Assembly (NCBI GenBank): GCA_002440885.1
Contig: DJVY01000202.1
Location: 1 to 51,542, forward strand
Direction of reading: 5' to 3'
DNA length: 51,542 bases
DNA from: Bacteroidales bacterium UBA6244
Lineage (GTDB): Bacteria; Bacteroidota; Bacteroidia; Bacteroidales; F082
Both the position numbers and the translations under genes were made by a program. Position 1 is the first letter of the stretch. Every line of letters starts with the position of its first letter. Shown one piece after another: positions 25,524-34,997 of the stretch. The notes beneath the pieces are model-generated. The model made no database searches and was not told the origin of the DNA. It saw only the letters and a program-made list of their open reading frames with translations.

Positions 25524-28500
25524 ATGCCGAAAAAAAACAGTGTATATCTGGGAAACCAAATGCTGATGAAAAAATCACAGAAAACGTCAGGTGGTTTTGT
25601 GATGATAGGTGATGAAAAGTTTTATAAAATTTATAACTATCACCTGATTCCGGATTTTTTCTTAAGCATTATAAGTGATTCAGACCATTGGATGTTTCTC
25701 TCCAGTAATGGATCACTTACCGCAGGTCGTAAAAACCGTGACAATGCCTTGTTTCCCTATTATACTGACGATAAAATATCTGATTACAAAGGAATTACTG
25801 GTAGCAGATCGATTTTCCTTGTCGATAAAGAAGAAAGAACCTTCCTATGGGAACCATTTTCTGACGAGTCTGAAAAGACTTATGATATTACCAGAAATCT
25901 TTTTAAGAACATAACAGGCAACAAAATTATTTTCGAGGAAGTGAATTCCGATTTAGATCTGGTTTTTAGCTATTCATGGAGTTTTTGCAACCGCTTTGGG
26001 TTTGTTAAAAAATCAAACCTTAAAAACAAGAGTGAAAGCACCTTGCGCATCCAGTTATTAGATGGGATTACCAATATTTTGCCGTCCGGTGTTGATTATG
26101 CCTTTCAAAATGAATACAGTAATCTGCTGGATGCCTATAAAAAGAGCGAAAGGGTAGAGGAAACAACGCTGGGGCTTTACTTCCTCAGTTCCATTCCTGT
26201 CGACAAAGCAGAACCGAGTGAAGCGCTTAAGGCTACCACTGTCTGGAGCTGTGGCTTAACAAGCAATGTTAAAATACTATTGTCCGGGCAACAAGTCGAT
26301 AATTTCAGACGCGGTAAAGAAATTGATTCAGAATTGGATAAACGAGCTGCGAGAGGCGCTTATTTTGTTCAAACCATCGTAACTGTTGCTCCGGGTGGAG
26401 ACCGATCCTGGTTCATTATTGCCGATATAAATCAAGACACAACCCAGGTTGCAAACCTTAGGCATTTGCTTCAGACATCAAAAGATCTGATATCCTTGTT
26501 AAAGTATGAGATCAATCAATCGACCTTGAACATCAAAAAATTAGTGGCTGCCGCTGATGGATTGCAAGTAACAAATACAGGCATGTGCTTTGCCCGACAT
26601 TACATGAATACGCTCTACAACATCATGCGCGGAGGTGTTTTTGTTCAGGGATATGATATTCAAGTGGCCGATTACAGTATTTTCGTTCATCAATCTAACA
26701 TATTGTTAAGTAAAGAATTGCACTCCTGGATCGAAAATCTGCCTGAGATTATTTCTCACAAAACACTTCTGGATCTGGCCAAGAATGCCAAAGATGCGGA
26801 TTTGCTGCGTATTACCTATGAATACCTTCCTCTTACATTCAGCCGCCGCCATGGCGACCCAAGCCGTCCCTGGAATCTGTTTTCCATCGAAACAACTGAT
26901 GCAACAGGGAATACAAAATTCAGCTATCAAGGCAACTGGCGCGACATTTTTCAAAACTGGGAAGCTCTGGGTTACTCCTTCCCCGAATACATTTCAGGGT
27001 TCATCAGCAAATTTGTAAACGCCTCTACCATTGATGGGTACAATCCGTATAGGATAACGCGCGAAGGTTTCGACTGGGAAACGCCTGATCCTGAAGATCC
27101 CTGGTCATATATTGGCTATTGGGGTGATCATCAGATTATTTATCTTCAGAAGTTTTTGGAGTTATCAGAAAAATTTCATCCGGGAAAACTGGACACCCTG
27201 CTTACTGAAGAAATTTTTGTTTATGCCAATGTTCCCTACCGCATTAAAAACTATGACGATATACTGCGAAACCCTCACGACACCGTGGTTTTCGATTATG
27301 ATTTAGACAAACGACTGAAGTCGGAACGTGATCACCTGGGAGCAGATGCCTTCTTAGTTAAAGCGTCAAACAGCCACGAGGTGTATAAGGTAAACCTTAC
27401 AGAAAAAATCCTGGTTTCTTTGCTCAGCAAGCTAAGCAATTTCGTGCCCGAGGCAGGCATATGGATGAACACCCAGCGTCCGGAATGGAATGACGCCAAC
27501 AATGCCCTTGTCGGGAACGGCGCGTCAATGGTAACGTTGTTTTATTTGCGCAGGTCGTTGATGTTTTGGTACCTCAAATGGAAAAAAACTTCAACAAACC
27601 ATTTTGCCGTTTCGGAGGAGGTGGCCGATCTGTTGGAAAACTTTAACGCATTTTTTGCCTTACATCAATCTCTTATCAGCACCGGGTTTAACAATGCCGA
27701 CAGAAAAACCTTTGCCGATTTCCTTGGACAAGCGCACAACCGCTTTAGGAACGGGGTTTACGAGTTTGCTTTTTCGGGTGAGAAAAAGCTTGTCGACTCA
27801 GCATATTTAGCTGCATTCGCACAACTTTCTCTACAGTATCTCGATCAATCGATAAGATCAAATAAACGATCAGATGGCCTATTTCATGCGTACAATCTCA
27901 TTTCAATAAAGCCGCAAGAAGTAACGATAAGTCGCCTATACGAAATGCTCGAAGGACAGGTCGCCGTATTAAGTTCGGGTTATCTTACAGCAAACGAAAG
28001 CCTTCGTGTCGTCGATGCGCTAAAACGGAGTAAGATGTTCAACCCGGGGCAATACAGTTACATGCTCTATCCTGATCGACAACTCAAGCGATTTCTTGAA
28101 AAAAACAATGTCCCTGATAACCTTGTTGCGAGCTCGCGTTTACTCACCCAGCTTGTGGCCGATGAAGAATTGTCAATCATTAAAAAAGACAACGAAGGGC
28201 TGTTCCATTTCAATGGAAACTTTCGCAATGCTGCTGATTTGGAAGCGGCACTTGATAGGCTCAGGATGACCGGATACAGCAATTTGGTTGCTTCTGAAAA
28301 GGAAATGATTCTGGAGATATTTGAACAGGTATTTGAGCATCAATTCTTTACAGGTCGCTCAGGAACTTTTTACGGCTATGAAGGACTAGGGTCAATTTAC
28401 TGGCACATGGTTTCTAAGTTGCTGCTGGCCGTGCAGGAAAATTATTTTCTGGCCTTGGAAACGCCTACTGACACGGAAACAATTCGCAGGTTAAAACAGC

Positions 28501-29057
28501 ATTATTATGAGATAAAAGCCGGTATTGGGCTTTATAAATCTCCGGAAATATATGGAGCTTTCCCTATGGATGCCTATTCGCATACACCGGGAAACAGCGG
28601 CGTTAAGCAGCCGGGGCTGACAGGGCAGGTTAAAGAAGACATGATCTCGCGGCTTGGTGAACTGGGTATCCGAATCGTTGATGGAGCTATTATCTTTTTG
28701 CACGCTCTCATCAATGAAGAGGAAATCCTAAACAAAAAGACTGAATTCGAGTATTTTACAACCGAAAACCAGCATCGTCTTATGCCTTTGCAAGAAGGAC
28801 AATTAGCCTACACGTTTTGTCAGATTCCGATTATCTACACCTTCAACAAACCGGAGCAGATAACAATTTATTTCAGAAAAAGAGGTGAAATGATCATTCC
28901 CGGCAACAGGATTGACAAAGAAATCAGTTCTCAAATTTTTGCCCGGAATGGTGAAATCCAAAAAATTGAAGTTCACTTAAACATGAAGGATTACATATTC
29001 GCAATTACAGAACAATCAAACAATTCATTATCAGACAATTATCCACTTACTAAATAA
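25524..29057 (+). CDS. Cytoplasmic beta-1,3-glucan phosphorylase, GH149-like (clan with GH94)
   Basis: The frame is open from 25437, but the ATG at 25524 (13 bp after the upstream stop) is preferred because earlier codons lie inside the preceding gene. The 1177-residue protein has no signal peptide. Its ends and core resemble the inverting disaccharide/oligosaccharide phosphorylases: an N-terminal beta-sandwich (GRKNRDNALFPYY), a long (alpha/alpha)6 barrel with SRRHGDPSRPWN near 440, the RPEWNDANNALVG motif with D657 in the position of the GH94 general acid (WND), and YSHTPGNSG with QPGLTGQVKE near 1030-1050. The size, larger than GH94 cellobiose phosphorylase, fits GH149, whose characterised members cleave beta-1,3-oligoglucans with phosphate to give glucose-1-phosphate. 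GH161 or a new family remains possible. Cytoplasmic location next to an MFS importer fits phosphorolytic use of laminari-oligosaccharides. Confidence 0.72.
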   Translation: MPKKNSVYLGNQMLMKKSQKTSGGFVMIGDEKFYKIYNYHLIPDFFLSIISDSDHWMFLSSNGSLTAGRKNRDNALFPYYTDDKISDYKGITGSRSIFLVDKEERTFLWEPFSDESEKTYDITRNLFKNITGNKIIFEEVNSDLDLVFSYSWSFCNRFGFVKKSNLKNKSESTLRIQLLDGITNILPSGVDYAFQNEYSNLLDAYKKSERVEETTLGLYFLSSIPVDKAEPSEALKATTVWSCGLTSNVKILLSGQQVDNFRRGKEIDSELDKRAARGAYFVQTIVTVAPGGDRSWFIIADINQDTTQVANLRHLLQTSKDLISLLKYEINQSTLNIKKLVAAADGLQVTNTGMCFARHYMNTLYNIMRGGVFVQGYDIQVADYSIFVHQSNILLSKELHSWIENLPEIISHKTLLDLAKNAKDADLLRITYEYLPLTFSRRHGDPSRPWNLFSIETTDATGNTKFSYQGNWRDIFQNWEALGYSFPEYISGFISKFVNASTIDGYNPYRITREGFDWETPDPEDPWSYIGYWGDHQIIYLQKFLELSEKFHPGKLDTLLTEEIFVYANVPYRIKNYDDILRNPHDTVVFDYDLDKRLKSERDHLGADAFLVKASNSHEVYKVNLTEKILVSLLSKLSNFVPEAGIWMNTQRPEWNDANNALVGNGASMVTLFYLRRSLMFWYLKWKKTSTNHFAVSEEVADLLENFNAFFALHQSLISTGFNNADRKTFADFLGQAHNRFRNGVYEFAFSGEKKLVDSAYLAAFAQLSLQYLDQSIRSNKRSDGLFHAYNLISIKPQEVTISRLYEMLEGQVAVLSSGYLTANESLRVVDALKRSKMFNPGQYSYMLYPDRQLKRFLEKNNVPDNLVASSRLLTQLVADEELSIIKKDNEGLFHFNGNFRNAADLEAALDRLRMTGYSNLVASEKEMILEIFEQVFEHQFFTGRSGTFYGYEGLGSIYWHMVSKLLLAVQENYFLALETPTDTETIRRLKQHYYEIKAGIGLYKSPEIYGAFPMDAYSHTPGNSGVKQPGLTGQVKEDMISRLGELGIRIVDGAIIFLHALINEEEILNKKTEFEYFTTENQHRLMPLQEGQLAYTFCQIPIIYTFNKPEQITIYFRKRGEMIIPGNRIDKEISSQIFARNGEIQKIEVHLNMKDYIFAITEQSNNSLSDNYPLTK

Positions 29058-29064
29058 TTAAACC

Positions 29065-32000
29065 ATGAAACAAATCTATCTACTATTTGCAGCGTTGGTA
29101 GTTGTCCTCTCACTAAACGGACAATATATCTACAATGACTATGATGCCAACCAAAATCAGGTTTTTCTGGCTTGGCCAAATGCTCCGGTAATAGTTGGAA
29201 ATCCCGACGCTTCCGGCCTCAACACAAGTGCAAATGTTGCCCAATGGGAACGGACCAACTGGGCTCAATGGGACAATGTGTATACTGAACTGAGCGGAAA
29301 AATCGACTTTACTACAGGAACGGTGTTTTCGATAAAAGTGCACTCGCCGATTGTTTGTAATGTGCTGTTTAAGCTTGAAGACAAGGCCAATGGAGGTATA
29401 TTCGTTGAGAGAACCCTGACGGTAACATCTGCAAATCAATGGGTTCAGCTGGATTTTGATTTTTCCGGTGAAGCCTCTGGCGTGTACGACAAAATCGTTT
29501 TCTTTTTAGATTTTGCCTCCTTTACCGCAAACACATTTTATTTTGATGAAATTGAAGGCCCGCACTACGATGGCAGTCAGGGAAAACTTTTAGAAGATGC
29601 TGACGTACAGGACAACTTTCAGAACAATGGTTTTGGCACAATTGCTAACTGGATTTTTCAAAACCCCGGACTAGACCCTCTTCCTACCACTGTCGACCCG
29701 GTTAACAGCAGCAACACCGTGGCAGATTACAACAGAACCGGAGCTTTTGAATGGGCCAATGCACAGGCAGAACTTGATCACCGCATGGACTTATCAACCC
29801 GGAATGTATTCGAAATGGATGTGTATTTCCCTTCAACAAACAACTATTCGGGCGGATTAACCAGCACTGTCGACATCAAACTCCAAAACAGCTTGCTTGG
29901 AGGAAATGCCTGGACGACAGAAGCGGTGGTTCAGCATACTGTAAATACTTATGATCAGTGGGTTACATTGCAATTTGATTTCAGCGCCTGGTCAGCTGTC
30001 GAAGATTACGACAAAATTATAGTCCAGTTTGGCGGCCAGGGGCACTGGGATGCCGGCCGATTCTATTTCGACAACCTGGAATTACTGCCTGTTTACGCTA
30101 CCACACCCTACATCTACAACGACTTCGATGCCAACCAAAATCACCTGTTTGAAGGATGGCCGAACATGCCCGTGGTAGTTGTTAACCCCGACAATTCTGG
30201 CATTAACACCAGTGCTCACGTAGCCGAATGGTCGCGCTCTGCCGATCAGTGGGCTCATGTGTATAGTATTCTCGACGGACGCATCGATTTCACGACCGGG
30301 TCAAATTTCCAGCTAACAATTCATGCACCTGTGATGTGTCAGGTTCTCTTTAAACTTGAAGACAAAAACAATCCGTCAGTAGCGATTGAGCGCAGTGGTT
30401 ATGTAAATGATGTTAACCAATGGGTTATGCTAAATTTTGATTTTGATGGAGCTGCTTCGGATACTTATGATAAAATCATAATATTCATTGATTTCGCCTC
30501 CACATCTGATAATATTTTCTATTTCGATGAGGTCACAGGTCCTGAGTATGAAGCCCCAAAACCAATTTTGGAACTCGATATTCAGGATAACTTCGAAAAC
30601 GATGGATGGGGTACCATCACCAACTGGATGTTTCAGGATCCAATTTTAAATCCACTTAACACCATTACTGACCCGGTAAACAGCACCAACACCGTAGCCG
30701 ACTACAACCGTTCGGGAACTTTTGAATGGACAAACGCGCAGTTCATCCTCGACCACAGAATGGATCTGTCGGAACGAAATATTTTTCAACTCGACGTTTA
30801 TTTCCCTTCTTCAAACAATTACAACGATCAGCTTACACCGACAGCAGCCATAAAACTTCAAAACAGCTTGCTCGGCGCAAATGCATGGACAACCCAAACA
30901 GAAGTAAAACATACCGTTACCACTTACGATAGCTGGCAAACTCTGGAGTTTGATTTTAGTTCTGTTTCCGGAAATATCGACTACGACCAAATTGTGGTGC
31001 AACTGGGAGGTGAGGGGCATTTCAATCCCGCACTATTGTATTTCGATAACCTTTACCTGAAACATGTTCCTTTTGTAACAGTAGTTTCGCCCAATGGTGG
31101 TGAAATGATTGATCAGGGTTCTGTCTTCAATATTGAATGGGAATATGACTATTGGGATGGACAAGTGATCGTTGAATTAATAAAAGGTGAGGGTGATCCA
31201 CAGCTTGTAGGGTTAAACGTAAATGTTTCTGACACCATCTTATCATGGAACGTGTATCCCAACCAGGAACCCGGATCTGATTACCGAATCATTATCACTT
31301 CCATGAGTGAATCTTTCCCGTCTGATACAAGTGATTCTTATTTCACCATTGTCGAAGTAACGTTAGTTCAGTCCAATTTCTCGGCTAACCCCACCACATT
31401 GTCTACCGCCGACAGTACCCTTTTTACCGATATGTCAACAGGTTCGCCAACCAGCTGGGAATGGACATTTGAAGGTGGAAGCCCGGCCTCCTTTACAGGA
31501 CAAAACCCACCTTATGTTCATTACACTACCCCTGGAAATTACGATGTTACACTCGTAGTTTCAAACGGTATCGAATCAAGCACTTTTACCAAAGAAGACT
31601 ACATCGTGGTTTATACAGCTCCAATGGCCGATTTCGCAGCTACGCAAACCGTGATTCTTGCAGGCCAGTCGACCGACTTCACAAATCTTTCGCAAGGTGA
31701 GGATTTAACCTATGACTGGTTCTTTGAGGGTGGCACCCCCGAGTTTTCATCAGAAGAATCTCCTGTTGGAATAACTTACTACGAAATTGGGGCTTTCGAT
31801 GTCCGGCTTATCGTTTCAAATGGTTTTGGTGCTGACACCCTGTTGATGGAAGATTATATTGAAGCTTTACCTGTGGGGATCAATGACAATCTGGTACATC
31901 AAATTGCCGTTTCGCCAATACCGGCAAGCAATTTCCTGAATATTTCACAAAATAAAAATGACCAACTGAACATTTCCCTTTTTGACCTTTCAGGAAAACA

Positions 32001-32133
32001 ATTGCTACAGATACAAAGTAACCAATTGTCGACTACTCTTGACGTAACAACAATCAATGCAGGAGTTTACATCCTCAGCATTGAGAGCAAAGCAAATAAA
32101 ACACTATTTACTCAAAAAATAATAATCAAATAA
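29065..32133 (+). CDS. T9SS-secreted multi-module glucan-binding-like protein (A-B-A-B modules, KNH-like, two PKD)
   Basis: This 1022-residue protein has a cleavable signal peptide (about 1-19). Next come four beta-sandwich modules in the order A (about 21-167), B (about 179-342), A (about 349-497) and B (about 504-666). A segment resembling the Kre9/KNH N-terminal Ig fold (about 670-765, VVSPNGGEMIDQGS) is followed by two PKD domains (about 769-850 and 853-935) and a T9SS type A sorting domain (about 944-1022, ending TQKIIIK). Each A or B module has the framework W-x-x-L-x-FDFS, then DKI(I/V) and FYFD. No catalytic residue pattern is visible. I infer a cell-surface or released protein that captures the glucan targeted by the locus, by analogy with carbohydrate-binding modules; the module families are not ones I can name. 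It starts 7 bp after the phosphorylase gene. Confidence 0.82.
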   Translation: MKQIYLLFAALVVVLSLNGQYIYNDYDANQNQVFLAWPNAPVIVGNPDASGLNTSANVAQWERTNWAQWDNVYTELSGKIDFTTGTVFSIKVHSPIVCNVLFKLEDKANGGIFVERTLTVTSANQWVQLDFDFSGEASGVYDKIVFFLDFASFTANTFYFDEIEGPHYDGSQGKLLEDADVQDNFQNNGFGTIANWIFQNPGLDPLPTTVDPVNSSNTVADYNRTGAFEWANAQAELDHRMDLSTRNVFEMDVYFPSTNNYSGGLTSTVDIKLQNSLLGGNAWTTEAVVQHTVNTYDQWVTLQFDFSAWSAVEDYDKIIVQFGGQGHWDAGRFYFDNLELLPVYATTPYIYNDFDANQNHLFEGWPNMPVVVVNPDNSGINTSAHVAEWSRSADQWAHVYSILDGRIDFTTGSNFQLTIHAPVMCQVLFKLEDKNNPSVAIERSGYVNDVNQWVMLNFDFDGAASDTYDKIIIFIDFASTSDNIFYFDEVTGPEYEAPKPILELDIQDNFENDGWGTITNWMFQDPILNPLNTITDPVNSTNTVADYNRSGTFEWTNAQFILDHRMDLSERNIFQLDVYFPSSNNYNDQLTPTAAIKLQNSLLGANAWTTQTEVKHTVTTYDSWQTLEFDFSSVSGNIDYDQIVVQLGGEGHFNPALLYFDNLYLKHVPFVTVVSPNGGEMIDQGSVFNIEWEYDYWDGQVIVELIKGEGDPQLVGLNVNVSDTILSWNVYPNQEPGSDYRIIITSMSESFPSDTSDSYFTIVEVTLVQSNFSANPTTLSTADSTLFTDMSTGSPTSWEWTFEGGSPASFTGQNPPYVHYTTPGNYDVTLVVSNGIESSTFTKEDYIVVYTAPMADFAATQTVILAGQSTDFTNLSQGEDLTYDWFFEGGTPEFSSEESPVGITYYEIGAFDVRLIVSNGFGADTLLMEDYIEALPVGINDNLVHQIAVSPIPASNFLNISQNKNDQLNISLFDLSGKQLLQIQSNQLSTTLDVTTINAGVYILSIESKANKTLFTQKIIIK
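29125..31066 (+). repeat. Internal A-B/A-B duplication, period 984 bp
   Basis: The pair of modules beginning YIYNDYDANQNQ (29125) recurs as YIYNDFDANQNH (30109), exactly 328 codons later. The B halves also align (QDNFQNNGFG at about 29605 and QDNFENDGWG at about 30583). The copies are clearly diverged, so this duplication is older than the one in the 691-residue lipoprotein. Confidence 0.85.
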
Positions 32134-32144
32134 ACTTTATAGCC

Positions 32145-33935
32145 ATGAAAAAAATCTATTTAATGCTTTCTCTGTTGCTCGTTACAGCCGGGATAAACGC
32201 ACAATACATCTATAACGACTTCGATGCCAATCAAAATGAAGCTGTTTCAGGTTGGCCAAATGAACCCACTGTTATCGCTAACCCCGATCCAACAGGTATA
32301 AACACCAGTGCGCAAGTGGGCTCATGGACACGCACCGAAGAACAATGGGCACATATACTGTTGAATCTGGAAGGAACTATTGATTTTACAACCGGCGAAA
32401 TTTTTCATATCAAAATCTGGTCACCGGTGGCCTGTAACGTGCTCTTCAAACTTGAACATGCGACAAACTCTGGAGTTTTTGTAGAGGTAAGCCAATCAGT
32501 TACAACGCCAAACGTCTGGGTTCAGCTGGACTTTGATTTTTCCGGCTCAGCCTCTGCGACTTACAGTAAAATCGTCATTTTCCCGGATTTCTCTGCAACA
32601 GCAGACAACATTTTCTATATCGATGACATCGAAGGTCCCGGATATTCCGGAGGTGCACCCGGTGATCCTGTCACCTTGCCGGTTACCTTTGAGGACGAAA
32701 ACGTTGAATATGGCCTGACAGATTTCGGTGGAAACGCTTCTGAAATTGTTACTGATCCTGAGGATGAAAACAACAAGGTGGCCAAAACCATTAAAACGGC
32801 AGGAGCCGAAACCTGGGCAGGTACAACCGTTGGAGGGGTAGTCGGATTCCCAACAGAAATTCCTTTTACACCTGATGCAACCACAATGACCGTTGATGTC
32901 TGGTCGCCACAAGCCGGTATTGTCGTGCGTTTAAAAGTAGAAGATTCTGGTGATTCGAATATTAGCGTAGAAACTGATGCCAATACAACTGTTTCTGAAG
33001 CATGGGAAACCATTACTTTCGATTTTAGCAATGAAGCAACCGGTACAGCAGAAATCAATTTCGACTACCAATACAACAAAGCCTCCATATTTTTCAACTT
33101 TGGGGTAACAGGTGCTCAGGCCGGCGAAAAAACTTATTATTGGGACAACATGGAATTTGTTGGTGGAGCTGGAGAAAAACCGCTGCTTGCGCTGGATGTT
33201 CAGGACAATTTTGAAAATAACGGCTATGCAACCATCGATTCTTGGAAATTTCAAGATCCTGATTTAGAAGATTTAATCATTGGACTCGATCCGGTGAATG
33301 CTGCTAACCATGTGGCAGACTACAACCGTTCAGGGAGCTTTGAATGGACAAATGCCCAATTTATCTTAGATCACCGGATGGATCTAACCAACAGAAATAT
33401 TTTTGAGATGAGTGTATACTTTTCCTCAACCAATGACTATTCGGGAAATTTAACCCCAACCGCTGCACTCAAACTGCAAAATAGCCTGCTCGGGCCGGAT
33501 GCCTGGACTACACAAACAGAAGTAAAACTGGAGGTTACTGAATTTGACTCATGGGTAGTGCTTTCTTTTGACTTCAGTCAGGTAGCAAATCGCCAGGATT
33601 ATGATCAAGTGGTAGTTCAGTTTGGAGGAGAAGGACATTTTGTACCAGGCCTATTTTACTTCGATGACATTCACTTACTGCAATATACTGGTGTAAATCA
33701 ACAAACTACCGAAGACGTAGTGGCCTTTCCAAATCCGGCTGGTCAGAAAATTTCATGGAAAGGAATTGAAAACACAAAAGAGGTAGCTGTGTTCTCCATT
33801 ACAGGTTCACTTGTATTTCAAGGCCAGCCAAATAGTCAATACATGGATGTTAGTTTCCTTGAAAAAGGGCTGTATGTGCTCAGACTGACCTCAGAGGATG
33901 GCTTGACCAAGTCGATTAAGTTTATCAAAGAATAG
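32145..33935 (+). CDS. T9SS-secreted multi-module glucan-binding-like protein (A-C-B modules)
   Basis: The 596-residue product has a signal peptide (about 1-19) and three beta-sandwich modules: A (about 21-168, YIYNDFDANQNE), C (about 175-345) and B (about 350-515, QDNFENNGYA). It ends with a T9SS sorting domain (about 521-596, FPNPAGQKISWKG). Modules A and B are paralogues of those in the upstream 1022-residue protein. Module C matches the single module of the 691-residue surface lipoprotein, including the segment KTAGAETWAGT found in both. No catalytic motif is present. It is the last gene of the locus (11 bp after the previous one) and is followed by a strong terminator. Its likely job is glucan capture at or beyond the cell surface. 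Confidence 0.82.
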   Translation: MKKIYLMLSLLLVTAGINAQYIYNDFDANQNEAVSGWPNEPTVIANPDPTGINTSAQVGSWTRTEEQWAHILLNLEGTIDFTTGEIFHIKIWSPVACNVLFKLEHATNSGVFVEVSQSVTTPNVWVQLDFDFSGSASATYSKIVIFPDFSATADNIFYIDDIEGPGYSGGAPGDPVTLPVTFEDENVEYGLTDFGGNASEIVTDPEDENNKVAKTIKTAGAETWAGTTVGGVVGFPTEIPFTPDATTMTVDVWSPQAGIVVRLKVEDSGDSNISVETDANTTVSEAWETITFDFSNEATGTAEINFDYQYNKASIFFNFGVTGAQAGEKTYYWDNMEFVGGAGEKPLLALDVQDNFENNGYATIDSWKFQDPDLEDLIIGLDPVNAANHVADYNRSGSFEWTNAQFILDHRMDLTNRNIFEMSVYFSSTNDYSGNLTPTAALKLQNSLLGPDAWTTQTEVKLEVTEFDSWVVLSFDFSQVANRQDYDQVVVQFGGEGHFVPGLFYFDDIHLLQYTGVNQQTTEDVVAFPNPAGQKISWKGIENTKEVAVFSITGSLVFQGQPNSQYMDVSFLEKGLYVLRLTSEDGLTKSIKFIKE

Positions 33936-33972
33936 CAATTAACAGGAAACTGAATTTCCTCGCATTGTGCAT

Positions 33973-34007
33973 GGCAGAGTAAAAGTGGATTTTACTCTGC
34001 CTTTTTT
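33973..34007. terminator. Bidirectional terminator ending the PUL and lpxD
   Basis: A perfect 12-bp stem (ggcagagtaaaa / ttttactctgcc) with a 5-base loop (33985-33989) is followed by six T on the plus strand and has an A-rich stem flank. It lies 37 bp past the last PUL gene, and its T tail touches the stop codon of the convergent lpxD. Confidence 0.85.
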
Positions 34008-34995
34008 ACTTCACCAATTTCCTCACAGCAACCCATTGTTTCAGCATATCACGGGCATCGCGGGCTGGGTAGCCCAGAACTGTTTGTCCGGGCTCAACGT
34101 CGTTCATCACGCCTGAGCCTGCGCCTACCACACCTCCTGAATGTATAGTTACATGGTCTTTTATCGAAGCACTTCCTCCAATTATAACTCCATCGCCCAA
34201 AGTGACCGAACCCGCCAGACCACTGTTGCCTGCCATGATGCACGACCGGCCTAATACGCAGTTGTGGGCGATTTGTACCAGGTTATCGATTTTGCAGCCG
34301 TCGCCAAGAATGGTGGCGCTAAATTTGCCCCTGTCGACACATGAATTTGCGCCAATTTCAACAGCATTACCAATTATGACATTGCCTATCTGGGGTATTT
34401 TGGTCAATCCACGTCCATCTTCCGAAGGCCTGTAACCGAACCCGTCGGCACCAATACTCACATTGCTGTGAAAAATACAATACCTGCCAATTTCGGTTCT
34501 TTCTCTAATTACCGTCCCCGACCATATGACTGTCCCTTGGCCAATGGTTGTGTCGTCTAACACCGTGACGTTGGGATAAATTAATACGCCATCGCCTAAA
34601 ACAACGCGTCTACCTATATAACAACCGGCACCTATTTTGCAGTTTTTTCCAATCACTGCCGTGGGATGGATTATTGCTGTCGGATGAATTTTCTCATCAA
34701 ATTCGGGCAAACCCGGATCAAAAACCTCAAGCAGTTTGGCTATGGCCAGATCAGGGTTTTTTACGCGGATCAACACGCGGTTTTCACCAGGTTCGAGCGC
34801 AATTTTCTCATCAATTAAAGCCACACTGGCCTGTGAGTCTGTCCACATGCGACTGTATTTTGCGTTTCCAATAAAAGTGAGGTGATCAACAGTGGCTTTG
34901 CTGATTTGCTCTATTCCCGTAATTGTATGGGTAGTCTGGCCAACCAATACACCACCTGTAATGGCGTGAATTTCAGAGTAAGTTAAAGTTTTCAT
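34006..34995 (-). CDS. lpxD: UDP-3-O-acylglucosamine N-acyltransferase LpxD
   Basis: The 329-residue protein has the LpxD N-terminal uridine-binding domain (about 1-95) and a left-handed parallel beta-helix of hexapeptide repeats (about 100-290; IHPTAVIGKNCKIGAGCYIG, VVLGDGVLIYP). The catalytic His is H244 in QIAHNCVLG. The signature SIGADGFGYRP is typical of LpxD. It adds the second 3-hydroxyacyl chain to UDP-3-O-acyl-glucosamine in lipid A synthesis. It is somewhat shorter than the E. coli enzyme (about 340 residues). Bacteroidota often keep a second lpxD with the lpx genes; this copy stands alone beside guaD, so it could be an additional paralogue. Confidence 0.9.
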   Translation of the reverse strand: MKTLTYSEIHAITGGVLVGQTTHTITGIEQISKATVDHLTFIGNAKYSRMWTDSQASVALIDEKIALEPGENRVLIRVKNPDLAIAKLLEVFDPGLPEFDEKIHPTAIIHPTAVIGKNCKIGAGCYIGRRVVLGDGVLIYPNVTVLDDTTIGQGTVIWSGTVIRERTEIGRYCIFHSNVSIGADGFGYRPSEDGRGLTKIPQIGNVIIGNAVEIGANSCVDRGKFSATILGDGCKIDNLVQIAHNCVLGRSCIMAGNSGLAGSVTLGDGVIIGGSASIKDHVTIHSGGVVGAGSGVMNDVEPGQTVLGYPARDARDMLKQWVAVRKLVK

Positions 34996-34997
34996 AT

